Shown piece after piece: positions 1 to 9,811 of a DNA stretch of 64,000 nucleotides. Made by a program: the position numbers and the translations under genes. Source of the DNA: Microcella alkalica (GTDB taxonomy: Bacteria; Actinomycetota; Actinomycetes; Actinomycetales; Microbacteriaceae); assembly GCF_014137945.1 (NCBI RefSeq), contig NZ_JACGWX010000004.1, positions 62,001 to 126,000 of the forward strand. Reading direction: 5' to 3'. Numbering within the stretch: position 1 is the first letter of the stretch; every line of letters starts with the position of its first letter. The notes below the pieces were generated by a model. That model ran no database searches. It was given only the letters and a program-made list of their open reading frames with translations, and was not told the origin of the DNA.

Positions 1-1020
<1,020 letters not shown>

Positions 1021-1032
1021 ACCCGGGGCGCA

Positions 1033-1939
1033 ACAAGCAAGTTTGCCACTTTTCATCGAACAGTACGGCGACGCCGTCGAGAGCTCATTCACGCACTATT
1101 ACGCCATAGCGTCGCGCCTGTCAAAAACAAGTCCTCGGCAGTTTGAACTCTTCTGCAATCGCATCGGCGCGCCTCTCCTTCCCGTCACCAAGGAGCAAAG
1201 ATCGTGGTTCAACGGTTCCATGATCAGTGCTGCGTATTCCGTGGAGGAGCCTGCCTTCAACGCTCGAACTCTTCTTGAGCTCACCATGCGTCAGTTGCGT
1301 CTGGTCGGGGGAGTCGAGATCATGGCATCGAACGAGGTGTTTCGCGTAGAGCCCGGCTCCCCACGAATGCGGGTGATCGCCCGACAGGGAAGCTACGCGA
1401 GCGAAAGGGTCGTGAATGCCACGTATGCCGGTATCAATCGGGTTCTCGCCCAGTCTCAACGACCCGCGATCGACGTCCAGCACGAGTTGGCTGAGATGGC
1501 ACTGATCGAACTGCCGGACCCTCTTCGCGACGTGGCGGTGACCGTCATGGATGGTCCGTTCTTCTCGCTCATGCCCTTTCCCAGTTCGGGGCTCCACACG
1601 CTGAGCCACGTCAGGTACACCCCGCACGCGCGTTGGAGAGACCGGACTGGAGAACAGCCATCCGACCCCTACGCTTCACTCCAGGGAAGTGCGCGCGCAT
1701 CCATGTTTCCCGCCATGGCGGCAGATGCGGCTCGCTACATGCCTCTTCTGAGGAAGACGAAGCACGTGGACTCGATTTGGGAGATCAAGACAGTACTGGT
1801 TGCAAGCGAGCACAACGATTCACGGCCGATTATGTTCAGGAAAGACCCAGAACTGCGGGGTCTCGTCTCGGTGCTCGGGGGAAAAATCGATAACATTTTT
1901 GACGTGCTCACGGAAGTGGAGATTTTCTATGGAAAGTAG
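1033..1939 (+). pseudogene. FAD-dependent oxidoreductase (DAO type), N-terminus removed by IS3 element
   Basis: The frame after the IS end encodes about 302 residues that resemble the C-terminal two thirds of DAO-type FAD oxidoreductases found in surface-polysaccharide loci (FVLxxxG-like RVVNATYAGIN, and GLHTLSHVRYTPH near the flavin/substrate site). The glycine-rich FAD-binding Rossmann segment that should open the protein is absent. The only available starts lie inside the IS (for example ATG at 983), giving a chimeric N-terminus. It is therefore almost certainly non-functional unless an intact copy exists elsewhere. Its end overlaps the next gene by 11 bp, so it was the upstream member of the glycosyltransferase operon. 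Confidence 0.8.
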
Positions 1940-2933
1940 CTCGCCCGCGACACTCGCACCTGGCGAACTTCAGGATGTCTTCGTTTCTGTTGTGATCGTC
2001 GCCGATGGCCAATTCGACATCGGCCATGAAATCGAAGCGATTGTTCATCGTGCGCTCGTGAGCTTCGCATACTTCGAGTTGGTGATCGTCGACAACAACA
2101 TGTCTGCTGCCCAGCGGGCGCGCGCACGGGACTGGCTTGAGACGACCACGAACACGCGAATCGTTCGGGTCGCCCGCCGCTCCAGCCTCGACGTCGCCGT
2201 GTTCGCGGGGCTTGAAGCCGCGATCGGTGACTACGTCGTGACGATGTCACCTGGATCCGACCCGCTCGAGTCGCTCGAAGAGATCGTGGCGGAGCTTCGG
2301 CGGGGCACCGTGGACGTCGTGCAAGGTCGCAGCTCGCAACCCCTGGGTGATGCCTTCCTGGAACGGCTGGGGCGATCGGCATTCTATTCGTATAACCGTC
2401 GAGTGCTTGGCATTGAGCTTTCAGATCGCGACACCCGACTAATCGGACTCACCAGGCGCGCGTTGAATGCCGTTTCGAGCGACGGCCGTCGACACCGGTA
2501 TCTCAGGCACCTTATCCAGCACTCGGGTTTGACGGTCGGGTTGTACACGTACGCTCCGTCTGGCCCTCGTCGGAGCGAGCGCAAACTGGGCGACGGCATT
2601 CGCGACGCGGTCGAGATGGTCTCCAGCTACTCCACGACACCGCTCCGGTTCGTTTCAATGCTCGCCTTGACTGCCGCGATCTTGAACCTTCTCTATGTTC
2701 TGTACATCCTGATCGTGGCAGTCGTCCTGGGAACAGCGGTTGAGGGCTGGGCGACAACATCTCTGCAGCTCTCGTTCATGTTCGTTATGATCGGTATCGT
2801 GCTTGCCGTTCAGTCGGAGTACATGGCACGGATACTCAAGGAATCTCGTCGTGAGCCCGATTACCTTCTGATCGAGGAGATTGAGAGTCCCCGTAGCACG
2901 GGAGAGCAAGCAAGGCGAAATGTCGCGTCCTGA
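1929..2933 (+). CDS. GT2 glycosyltransferase with two C-terminal membrane helices (GtrB/ArnC-like)
   Basis: A 334-residue family 2 glycosyltransferase. The GT-A fold begins around residue 18 (VFVSVVIVADGQF), has the nucleotide-binding ELVIVDNN segment, and a modified acidic motif (MSPGSDPLE) in place of a classical DxD. Two hydrophobic helices follow near residues 240-310, the architecture of polyprenyl-phosphate sugar transferases such as GtrB/ArnC. Its likely role is to load a sugar onto undecaprenyl phosphate or onto a lipid-linked repeat at the inner face of the membrane. ATG 1929 was chosen because it overlaps the upstream stop by 11 bp. Specificity cannot be read from the sequence. Confidence 0.82.
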   Translation: MESSSPATLAPGELQDVFVSVVIVADGQFDIGHEIEAIVHRALVSFAYFELVIVDNNMSAAQRARARDWLETTTNTRIVRVARRSSLDVAVFAGLEAAIGDYVVTMSPGSDPLESLEEIVAELRRGTVDVVQGRSSQPLGDAFLERLGRSAFYSYNRRVLGIELSDRDTRLIGLTRRALNAVSSDGRRHRYLRHLIQHSGLTVGLYTYAPSGPRRSERKLGDGIRDAVEMVSSYSTTPLRFVSMLALTAAILNLLYVLYILIVAVVLGTAVEGWATTSLQLSFMFVMIGIVLAVQSEYMARILKESRREPDYLLIEEIESPRSTGEQARRNVAS

Positions 2934-3732
2934 GGAGCGGGTCCGATCGAATCGCGATGTCCCCGACTACGACGCGGTTGAATTTTCTGCACCGACGACC
3001 CGTTATTGCCTGGTTGTGTTCGTCCTGAACGAAGGCACCCGTATTCGCAACCAAATCGCTAAGCTGCGCGAATTGCGCCTGCCGGTTGATGTCGTGATCG
3101 CAGATGGTGGAAGCACTGACGGATCTCTGGAGCAGGGTGCACTCAAGGAGAACGGGATCGCCGCACTGCTCACGAAGTCGGGCGCTGGTGGGTTGAGCGC
3201 TCAGATGAGGATGGCTTTCGACTGGGCGTCCAAGAGCGGCTACTCCGGTGTGATCGTGATCGACGGAAACGATAAGGACGACGCGTCCGCGGTACCGGCG
3301 TTCGTCGAGCTCCTAGACAAGGGCTTCGACCACGTTCAAGGCTCCCGGTTCATAGAGGGCGGCCGCGCAATCCGAACCCCGAAACTCCGTTACCTTGCCG
3401 TTCGGCTCGTTCATGCCCCCCTGGTCTCCATCGCCTCTGGGCGTTGGCAGACGGACACAACCAATGGTTTTCGGGGCTACAGCATGCGATTGATCGAGGA
3501 CCCCGAGATCGACGTTTTCCGCTCGGTGTTCCATTCCTATGAACTCCATTATCACCTGGCAATCGAGAGCGCGCGTCTTCCTCGTTTCCGCACAACTGAG
3601 ACTCCGGTTACTCGCGCCTATCCCGCGGGAGTGAAGACTCCGACCAAGATCACCCCTGTCCGGGGAAACCTGAAAGTCTTGGGCGTTCTGCTGTCAGCAG
3701 TATTCGGGCGCTACCGATCAAGGGGTCACTGA
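2920..3732 (+). CDS. GT2 glycosyltransferase, soluble
   Basis: A 270-residue family 2 glycosyltransferase without membrane helices. VDVVIADGGSTDGS (around residues 57-70) is the nucleotide-binding loop and IVIDGNDKDD is the acidic metal-binding stretch. The later FIEGG and TNGFRGYSM are seen in dolichol-phosphate-mannose-synthase-like transferases. ATG 2920 overlaps the preceding stop by 14 bp, so it is translationally coupled to the GtrB-like gene. It probably adds one sugar of the surface glycan. Donor and acceptor are unknown. Confidence 0.85.
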   Translation: MSRPEERVRSNRDVPDYDAVEFSAPTTRYCLVVFVLNEGTRIRNQIAKLRELRLPVDVVIADGGSTDGSLEQGALKENGIAALLTKSGAGGLSAQMRMAFDWASKSGYSGVIVIDGNDKDDASAVPAFVELLDKGFDHVQGSRFIEGGRAIRTPKLRYLAVRLVHAPLVSIASGRWQTDTTNGFRGYSMRLIEDPEIDVFRSVFHSYELHYHLAIESARLPRFRTTETPVTRAYPAGVKTPTKITPVRGNLKVLGVLLSAVFGRYRSRGH

Positions 3733-4496
3733 TGGGGTCAGCACTGTTTGGACACACAGGTTTTGTGGGGAGCAATATCGCGCGACAGCACGAGTTCACT
3801 CATCTCTACAATTCCGTCAACTCGGACGATGCCCGTGGCTCGGAATACGATTTCGTGGTCTTCTCGGCCGCCCGAGCGGAGAAATGGCGAGCGAACGCTG
3901 ATCCTGTCGGGGATCGTCGACACGTCGACTCTCTCGTTGAGCTTCTTGAGTCCGTCACGGCGCGCAGGATTGTTCTCATCTCCACTGTCGACGTCTATGC
4001 TGACCCTCGCGGAGTCGATGAGCTCACCCAGATTGACGCGAGTCGGTCGACGCCATACGGACAACACCGAAGCCTTCTCGAAGTTGCGACGCGGAGATCC
4101 TGTCCTGACGCGCTCATCGTCCGCCTGCCGGGTCTTTACGGGCGCGGGCTCAAGAAGAACGTGATCTTCGATCTTCTGACCGAGAACCTGGTTGAAAAAA
4201 TCAACCCGGATTCCGAGTTCCAGTTCTACGGCCTCGACAGGCTCTGGTCAGACATAGAACGGGCTTTGGAGGCGAACCTGAGGCTGGTGAACTTTGCCAC
4301 CCAGCCGGTCGCTACTCGCGACATAGCCGACCGAGTATTCGGTCTCGAGTTGCAAGCGCCACCGCCCCACTCCGACCCCGTGAAGTACGACGTTCACACT
4401 CAACATGCACCAGTCTTCGATGGGAGAGCTGGCTACCTTCAGGACCGCGAGAAAGTATTGGCTGGGCTCTCACGATTCGTCGCGGAGTGGGCCTAG
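3732..4496 (+). CDS. SDR-type NAD-dependent epimerase/dehydratase
   Basis: A 254-residue extended short-chain dehydrogenase. The N-terminal GHTGFVGSN is the GxxGxxG dinucleotide loop. STVDVYAD precedes the catalytic strand, and YGQHR occupies the position of YxxxK, so the usual catalytic Lys is Arg here. The protein is also shorter than typical nucleotide-sugar epimerases (about 310-340 residues). It may be an atypical sugar-modifying enzyme or have lost activity. ATG 3732 shares bases with the TGA of the upstream transferase. Its substrate is presumably a nucleotide sugar of this glycan cluster. Confidence 0.75.
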   Translation: MGSALFGHTGFVGSNIARQHEFTHLYNSVNSDDARGSEYDFVVFSAARAEKWRANADPVGDRRHVDSLVELLESVTARRIVLISTVDVYADPRGVDELTQIDASRSTPYGQHRSLLEVATRRSCPDALIVRLPGLYGRGLKKNVIFDLLTENLVEKINPDSEFQFYGLDRLWSDIERALEANLRLVNFATQPVATRDIADRVFGLELQAPPPHSDPVKYDVHTQHAPVFDGRAGYLQDREKVLAGLSRFVAEWA

Positions 4497-4499
4497 ATC

Positions 4500-5369
4500 G
4501 TGGCGACGCTGGCAGTCTCGAACATCGCGTGGTCGAGCGAGGACGAGCCGGCGGTCGCGGCTGCGCTCATGAGGCTGTCCGTGACCCGGGTCGAGGTCGC
4601 TCCGACCAAGGTCTTCGCAGATCCATTGGCGGTGAGCGAGAAGGAGCGCGGCCGATACCAGAAGTTCTGGGCCGACCACGGGATCTCGATCGTGGCATTC
4701 CAATCGATGCTCTTCGGCCGCGAGGGTCTTCAACTGTTTGGCGAGCCGGGCTCACGGCGGGAGTTGATCGAGACGCTGCGCGGATTCATCGACTTGGCAG
4801 GTTCGATGGGCGTCCACAGGCTTGTCTTCGGGTCTCCGAAGAACAGGGTGCGTCCGCCGCACATGTCAGAGCGCGAAGCTTTCACCATCGCCGTTGACGC
4901 ATTCTCGGTGCTCGGCGAGTCCGCGTTTCGGTCTGGGACGGTCCTGTGCATAGAGCCGAATCCGCCTGCGTACGAATGCAACTTCGTCGTCAACGCGGCT
5001 CAGGCCCGTCGGCTCGTGGGGGCAGTGCAGAGTCAAGGGTTCGGCCTCCATCTTGACGCTGCAGGTCTGACGCTGGCCGGAGACGACCTCGCTGCCGAGG
5101 TCGTCGCCTCCGGGGATGCGATTCAGCATTTCCATATCAGTGCGCCTCAGCTTGGCCCCATCAGTGCAGCGGGTGTTGACCACCGCGGGGCGGCGAGAAG
5201 CTTGAAACGTGTTGGCTACGAGGGTTGCGTGTCTATCGAGATGCGCCCGGTACCTGGAAGTGCCGCGGTCGAGTCTGTGGAACAAGCAGTCAACACGGCC
5301 CGGACTGAGTACGCCGCGCTCTTCGATGGCAGGAAGGACTCAGTCTTCAGTTCGCCGTCGTCCGAATAG
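4500..5369 (+). CDS. Sugar phosphate isomerase/epimerase (xylose isomerase-like TIM barrel)
   Basis: A 289-residue AP-endonuclease-2/xylose-isomerase-like TIM barrel. The four expected metal ligands are visible: Glu in CIEPNPP, Asp in HLDAAG, His in HFHISAP and Glu in SIEMRP. Members isomerise or epimerise sugars, inositols or their phosphates. It lies 3 bp after the SDR, so the two probably act in one sugar-precursor route. GTG at 4500 is the only start consistent with that spacing. The 3' end overlaps the convergent gtrA gene by 30 bp. Confidence 0.78.
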   Translation: MATLAVSNIAWSSEDEPAVAAALMRLSVTRVEVAPTKVFADPLAVSEKERGRYQKFWADHGISIVAFQSMLFGREGLQLFGEPGSRRELIETLRGFIDLAGSMGVHRLVFGSPKNRVRPPHMSEREAFTIAVDAFSVLGESAFRSGTVLCIEPNPPAYECNFVVNAAQARRLVGAVQSQGFGLHLDAAGLTLAGDDLAAEVVASGDAIQHFHISAPQLGPISAAGVDHRGAARSLKRVGYEGCVSIEMRPVPGSAAVESVEQAVNTARTEYAALFDGRKDSVFSSPSSE

Positions 5370-5714
5370 CACTTTGCTGAAGGCGAAGTTCAAGATAAAG
5401 GACACGGGCACGCTTGCAACCTTCACCAAGCCGGGTTCTGCGGGCAGTGCGGTCGAGATCACTTCTATTGCGAACGAGAAGAACGCGATCGATGTCGCGT
5501 ACCACATAAAGAACAGTACATACGTGGCGATGGTTGCTGAACGATCAAAGGTGTATCGGGAGACCAGGAGGTACACCACCGTGATCGAGCACGTCGCGCT
5601 GGTCGCATTCGCCGCAGCAGGCGGCATGCCGAGGTGGGTCAAAAGAAAGAACCCAACCAAATCCACGGTTAGCCCTGCGGCGGAGCCCAGAAGAAACCTC
5701 CAGAACTGGCTCAC
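5340..5714 (-). CDS. GtrA-family membrane protein
   Basis: A 124-residue protein with four hydrophobic helices. Features of GtrA are FLLGSAAGLTVDL near the N-terminus and a final NFAFSKVLFGRR. GtrA proteins are proposed flippases or partners for undecaprenyl-phosphate-linked sugars, working with GtrB and a type-specific transferase. The GTG start lies 6 bp after the stop of the upstream polytopic gene, so the two form one minus-strand transcript. A GtrB-like gene is 2.4 kb away on the other strand. Confidence 0.88.
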   Translation of the reverse strand: MSQFWRFLLGSAAGLTVDLVGFFLLTHLGMPPAAANATSATCSITVVYLLVSRYTFDRSATIATYVLFFMWYATSIAFFSFAIEVISTALPAEPGLVKVASVPVSFILNFAFSKVLFGRRRTED

Positions 5715-5720
5715 ATATGC

Positions 5721-7034
5721 CTAACGGTAATCATTCGCAGGAGAAGTCTCGCCCGGAGTTCTGACAAGTCGGCGTCGACCCTCGGACAAGAAGTCAATAA
5801 CAATGAACCAAAGCACGGGGACGAACGGCAGATACCACAAGACAAAATTGATGTGAGTGTGGATGTATGAATGGCCTTTAGCGAGAAAATACCACGATGC
5901 CGAAATAGCAAAAGAAATGCCCAGTAGCCACGCGTCTCGGGACGTCTTTTGATGAGATGCGTGCCAGCGCCGCAGCACGATTGCCATCACAGCGATGACT
6001 AGAATCCAAAAAGCCGAACCTGGGAGGTGCACTGTTAGAGGCGTGCCCAGATCGAAGCTTTGCAGGTCTGTGTCCCAGTCGAGAAGATACTTTGCTAGCA
6101 CCAGCAGCGGATGCGCATCGAGCGATCGTGCGTAGACCTCGGGGAATGAATCGGAGGCTCCGTAGGTCCGCCGGAGCACGTCGTTGACGTAAATGTCGCG
6201 GATTCCCGCCGAAATGTCCCCTCGACCGCGCAAAGCAGAATGTCCCAGTAGGACCAGGGCGAACGAGCCCAATGCCAAGCCGATGATGAGAGCACAGAAA
6301 CGAAGGGCACGTCGAAGGTCGCCAAAGAAGCGGCCTCGCGCGAGAATGAGCGAGAGGATCGGCACAGATGCCGCCATCAAGGTGATCGTAGTTATAAACT
6401 CATAGCCCGCTGCGAACCTTAAAGCAAAAGCGGCGAAGAGGGCGATGGCGGCCACTATCCGCAGTCGAGGCCGAGCGCTCCACATGGTCAATAGGATCGC
6501 GGCAAGGGTGGGGAGAATCCAACTCCACGGAATCCAGTAGAGATTTGGCGCGGCCGCGACCAGCCAGGGTGAAGTGATAGCCACCACGAAGAAGATGTAA
6601 GCGAGTAAGGGTTGTGAGATTCTCGCTAGCCCCACGGTCAGAAGAACGAAAGCGAGCGCGGTGAGCGATCCCGATAGCGCCCTCAGGCACGCTACCGAGT
6701 CGCACGCGGGGAGGTCGTACGCCCAGGAGAAGAAGTGTCCGGCCACACCGATCTGACTCAGATACGGCCGGAAATTCGAGTTACCTTCTTCTTCCGCGAG
6801 AAGATCTTCATAAGGCGCAAGCTGGTCGGGTGTGGCAATCAGCAGCCCCCACGGTGACGTGTCGGTCTGGAATGCTTGCTCTTGCACCTTTGCCAGGACG
6901 AGGGATTCGGAATCGCGCTGCCAGCCTGCGGCTCCTAGGCTGTCCGCCGTACCCAAGTAGTTGAGTGCGAGCAGCGGTGCGCTGATCGCTAGCAGGAGCC
7001 CTATCCGCGCCAACGTCCAAACTCGGTTCTTCAC
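5721..7034 (-). CDS. Polytopic membrane protein, probable GT-C-type glycosyltransferase
   Basis: About 437 residues with roughly ten hydrophobic helices and a large first external loop that contains an acidic WQRDSESLV stretch. This matches the layout of GT-C enzymes using polyprenyl-phosphate sugars, but no family motif is decisive. The GTG at 7034 (followed by KNRVWTLARIG) was chosen because the longer frame upstream runs through the remains of another gene. Pairing with gtrA (6 bp gap) and a GtrB-like GT2 suggests a GtrA-GtrB-Gtr(type) glycan-modification module. An alternative is an O-antigen-ligase-like or unknown membrane protein. Confidence 0.65.
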   Translation of the reverse strand: MKNRVWTLARIGLLLAISAPLLALNYLGTADSLGAAGWQRDSESLVLAKVQEQAFQTDTSPWGLLIATPDQLAPYEDLLAEEEGNSNFRPYLSQIGVAGHFFSWAYDLPACDSVACLRALSGSLTALAFVLLTVGLARISQPLLAYIFFVVAITSPWLVAAAPNLYWIPWSWILPTLAAILLTMWSARPRLRIVAAIALFAAFALRFAAGYEFITTITLMAASVPILSLILARGRFFGDLRRALRFCALIIGLALGSFALVLLGHSALRGRGDISAGIRDIYVNDVLRRTYGASDSFPEVYARSLDAHPLLVLAKYLLDWDTDLQSFDLGTPLTVHLPGSAFWILVIAVMAIVLRRWHASHQKTSRDAWLLGISFAISASWYFLAKGHSYIHTHINFVLWYLPFVPVLWFIVIDFLSEGRRRLVRTPGETSPANDYR

Positions 7035-7079
7035 TTCGTCAGAGTATCTGGCTGACGCGTCACCCGGAGCGATCACGCA

Positions 7080-7557
7080 TGCCGCGTGATGGGTAGCTCT
7101 GCACGGACGACCTCGACCTCGGAGCTTGGCGTCGAGCGGGTCGTTGCCGCCCACGGCGGCGTCGGTCTCCCTTTCGGCGCGCAGGCAGATCGGGAGGATG
7201 TCGTCAGAGTCGGCCTCGTACGTGTCAGCCCCGCGCGACGAGAGCATGACGACGGATGCGCGGCTGAGCCGCGGCGTCGGCGAGCAGTTTCGTCCCGTCG
7301 CGGTCGACGTTGACCTTGCACTCGGGCGTTCTGCCCGGGCCGAAGCCGGCGGCGAACACGACGGGATCGCGGCCGGTCAGCACCTCGGTGAGTTCAACGT
7401 CGTCGCATTGCTCGAGGTCCACGACGAGCGAAGTGGCTCCGGCGGCTGTGATGTCGGCCTCGTGGTCGGCGTCGCGGATCAGCGCGACGGGTTCATGCGC
7501 GCCGTCGGCGAGCAGTCTCGAGAGCTGGCGGGCGACCTGGCCGTTCGCACCTCGGCC
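7080..7557 (-). pseudogene. Degraded NAD(P)H-binding SDR (YwnB-like), frameshifted
   Basis: Three minus-strand frames together spell a NAD(P)H-binding protein. The first block (7557 down to about 7248) contains [17 protein letters not shown] and VVDLEQCDD followed by DPVVFAAGFGPG. After a frameshift near 7247 the next block reads MLSSRGADTYEADSDD. After another shift and a small deletion the tail reads SSEVEVVRAELPITRHA. The start codon and first strand of the Rossmann fold are missing. It is a dead gene of a kind normally unrelated to glycan synthesis, marking older chromosomal DNA between two glycan segments. Confidence 0.72.
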
Positions 7558-7860
7558 TCACGATCGACGCCCCCCGCAACGCGATGTCCTGGCGCGAGCC
7601 GCGGGAGATCTCGCCCGACGGGGCGGCTGTGAGAGTGTTCGTCGTGCCGACGAACGAGGAGCTCGTGATCGGCGGCGGCGCTGTCCGGCTGAGTGGCCGG
7701 CCCCCGCTCTGCTGGCCCACAATAAGCGCAGCGTGCGATCGTCGAACTAGACTTCTACTCGATCGCGAACTTGCGTCGTTCGGGTCAGGGTATTCGCACG
7801 CTCTTCACGGGGGTCGAAGCCGCCGATGGACAAGGTCGGGATCTTGAGGGGGCCGTGTAG
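7558..7860. other. Gap before wzx with a possible plus-strand coding remnant
   Basis: About 300 bases without a convincing gene. One plus-strand frame (about 7557-7690) reads [17 protein letters not shown] then [15 protein letters not shown], which has a protein-like composition and may be the decayed end of another gene, but I cannot name it. The last part, just before the wzx GTG, is visibly lower in GC and presumably holds the wzx promoter. I see no clean hairpin or repeat. Confidence 0.35.
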
Positions 7861-9048
7861 GTGAAGAAGAACCTACTAAAGCGAGGAGTGGCACTACTCG
7901 TTTCCGCGGGCGCCCAGTTCGCGCTGTTCGTTATAATCGCCCGAGAATTGGGCGCGGATCTGTTTGCTTCGTTCAGTGTAATCCTTGGTCTGGGGCTTTT
8001 CGCGGGAACGGTACTCGGCTTTGGTTCCGGTACGCACGTTCTACGTTTGGGCGACGGCGATCCCAGCTCGAGGTCGACAATATCCGCGTTGATCTGGCTT
8101 CGAGCCATCTCGACGGCCGTGATAGTCGCCGTGATCGGTGTTGTGCTCTCTCTGCGTGATGAGTACGTCTGGCTCGCTGTCTCGCTTGTGTGCGTGGAAC
8201 TACTCAGCGATCTGGTGCAAGGGCTACTCGCGGGACGCGGACGGGTTGGGACGGCCTCTGTGCTCCTGCTCGCACAACGGCTTCTCCCGCTATTGCTTTA
8301 CGCCGCGGGAGCGGTGAGCGGTGACGGAGTGTTCTGGCTCATCTTTGGAACGGTGGGCGTCGCAACGTTCCTGCTAGCCACAATGCTGAGTATGGCGGGG
8401 TTCGACGTGCAGATCAGGACGACAGTGTTGGCCTCGCGTGGGTACTGGGCCGATTCGCTCGCGGCGAGCGTTTCTCAACTGGATGTAGTGGCCGTTGCGT
8501 CGGGCTTCTCGGCCGCAACTACCGGCAGTTACGCGGCGGCAATGAGAATCTCCAGCCCCGTAAACATAGTCACCAGCGCTCTAATATTCGTGCTTGTGCC
8601 GGCCCTCTCACGCGAAAACAACGAACTCAAGCGTAAAGCCCTATTTGTATCAGCGCGCAACCTTACGGTTATAGTGCTACTCGGTTTACTGTCTGTTGCC
8701 GTGTTCGTGCCCCTGGGAGATGTAGCCGTGGGTATTCTTGGTTCCACATATGACAACGTTGGCCCTCTGTTTTCTGCCTTCCTCGTGGCGGCCGGGCTGA
8801 GTGGGGTGAGTAGGGTCTACCAAGCGGCTATAATCGCCCGAGGCCAGGTCGGGCTCGGAGCGCTGGCTGTATTTGCTGGTGGTTTGGTTGGCCTAGCCTT
8901 AATTCTCCTCGTTGCCGCTTTGGAAATTGCAGAGGCTTGGCTTGGCCTCGCCCCAATCATTGCTCAGGTTTGTATACTTGTGGGCCTTTTGACAATTACG
9001 TCAAGGGCAGAAGGATTCCGAAAGTGGGCGGGGGGCGGGACGCTATGA
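7861..9048 (+). CDS. Wzx-like polysaccharide flippase
   Basis: A 395-residue protein with about eleven to twelve hydrophobic segments, of the MATE/MOP polysaccharide exporter type (PST). The opening MKKNLLKRGVALLVSAGAQF and mid-protein MRISSPVNIVTSAL are family-like. It would flip undecaprenyl-diphosphate-linked repeat units across the membrane. It starts with GTG and overlaps the next gene by 4 bp. Its base composition is visibly less GC-rich than dnaX or lysC, which suggests horizontal acquisition of this segment. Confidence 0.82.
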   Translation: MKKNLLKRGVALLVSAGAQFALFVIIARELGADLFASFSVILGLGLFAGTVLGFGSGTHVLRLGDGDPSSRSTISALIWLRAISTAVIVAVIGVVLSLRDEYVWLAVSLVCVELLSDLVQGLLAGRGRVGTASVLLLAQRLLPLLLYAAGAVSGDGVFWLIFGTVGVATFLLATMLSMAGFDVQIRTTVLASRGYWADSLAASVSQLDVVAVASGFSAATTGSYAAAMRISSPVNIVTSALIFVLVPALSRENNELKRKALFVSARNLTVIVLLGLLSVAVFVPLGDVAVGILGSTYDNVGPLFSAFLVAAGLSGVSRVYQAAIIARGQVGLGALAVFAGGLVGLALILLVAALEIAEAWLGLAPIIAQVCILVGLLTITSRAEGFRKWAGGGTL

Positions 9049-9803
9049 TGCAACAATTGTCACGGAAGAACACGATTGTTTTGCTCACGGCAGCGGTTCG
9101 GCCTCGCGCCGCCGGACCCCTCGCGGTGTCCGACCCGCAAGAACGTCTTGGGCAGTATCGTCAGTCGCTACTTCGGTGGAGTAGCCTTCTTGAAGTCTCT
9201 GCGGCAGAGATTCATGTGGTAGAAACCACTGGGTCCGCCGGCTTGGGGTTGCTCTCGCTCGTGCCGCAACCGTTACGGAGCCGGATCGAAGTCATATCGT
9301 GCGAGGTGGACCGGGAAGCCGAGAGACGTGGCAAGGGCGCAGCCGAGTTTCACGCCATCGAAAAGTACATGGGTAGCGCTAGCGCGCCCGACGGGGACAC
9401 CACGCTTTACAAGGTGACTGGGCGGCTTTTTGTTCGAAATGCGATGGAGTGCATCACGCCGCTGGCTCAAGAAGAGATCCGAATCCGAATGACTCTCGAT
9501 CGCACCTTCGCGGACTCCCGGTTTTTTGGAGCCAGTTCGCTTCTCTGGAGAACTCTTCTCGCGGATATCTCCTCCAAGATGAATGACGAGAAGTCCATGA
9601 TTGCAGAGGTTGTTTTAGCTGCCGAAGTTGCGCACGCGGCCGCGATAGGTGATATCTTGATCAGTCGGTTCCCACGTCGACCGGTATTTGAGGGCAAGTC
9701 GGGATCGACCGGAGAAATTTATAGGCAGACACCCGTCAGAGACTCCCTTCTGGCGCCGCTGGAGAAGGTGCTCGCTCGTTTAGCCTCACGCAAACAGGTC
9801 TAA
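9045..9803 (+). CDS. Hypothetical protein of the glycan cluster, possible glycosyltransferase
   Basis: A 252-residue soluble protein translationally coupled to the flippase (ATG inside its TGA). The segment TLYKVTGRLFVRNA (about residues 121-134) resembles the K(I/L)TGRYFV-N block seen in several uncharacterised capsule-cluster transferases. There is no DxD motif that I can place with confidence and no membrane segment. Its position between flippase and GDP-fucose genes supports a role in the repeat unit. Function remains unassigned. Confidence 0.6.
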   Translation: MMQQLSRKNTIVLLTAAVRPRAAGPLAVSDPQERLGQYRQSLLRWSSLLEVSAAEIHVVETTGSAGLGLLSLVPQPLRSRIEVISCEVDREAERRGKGAAEFHAIEKYMGSASAPDGDTTLYKVTGRLFVRNAMECITPLAQEEIRIRMTLDRTFADSRFFGASSLLWRTLLADISSKMNDEKSMIAEVVLAAEVAHAAAIGDILISRFPRRPVFEGKSGSTGEIYRQTPVRDSLLAPLEKVLARLASRKQV

Positions 9804-9811
9804 TTAGTGCG

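Noticed and set aside
5721-7247. A longer start (7247) for the polytopic membrane protein
   Set aside because: The extra 71 residues read as the displaced part of the decayed SDR gene; GTG 7034 begins a normal membrane-protein N-terminus.
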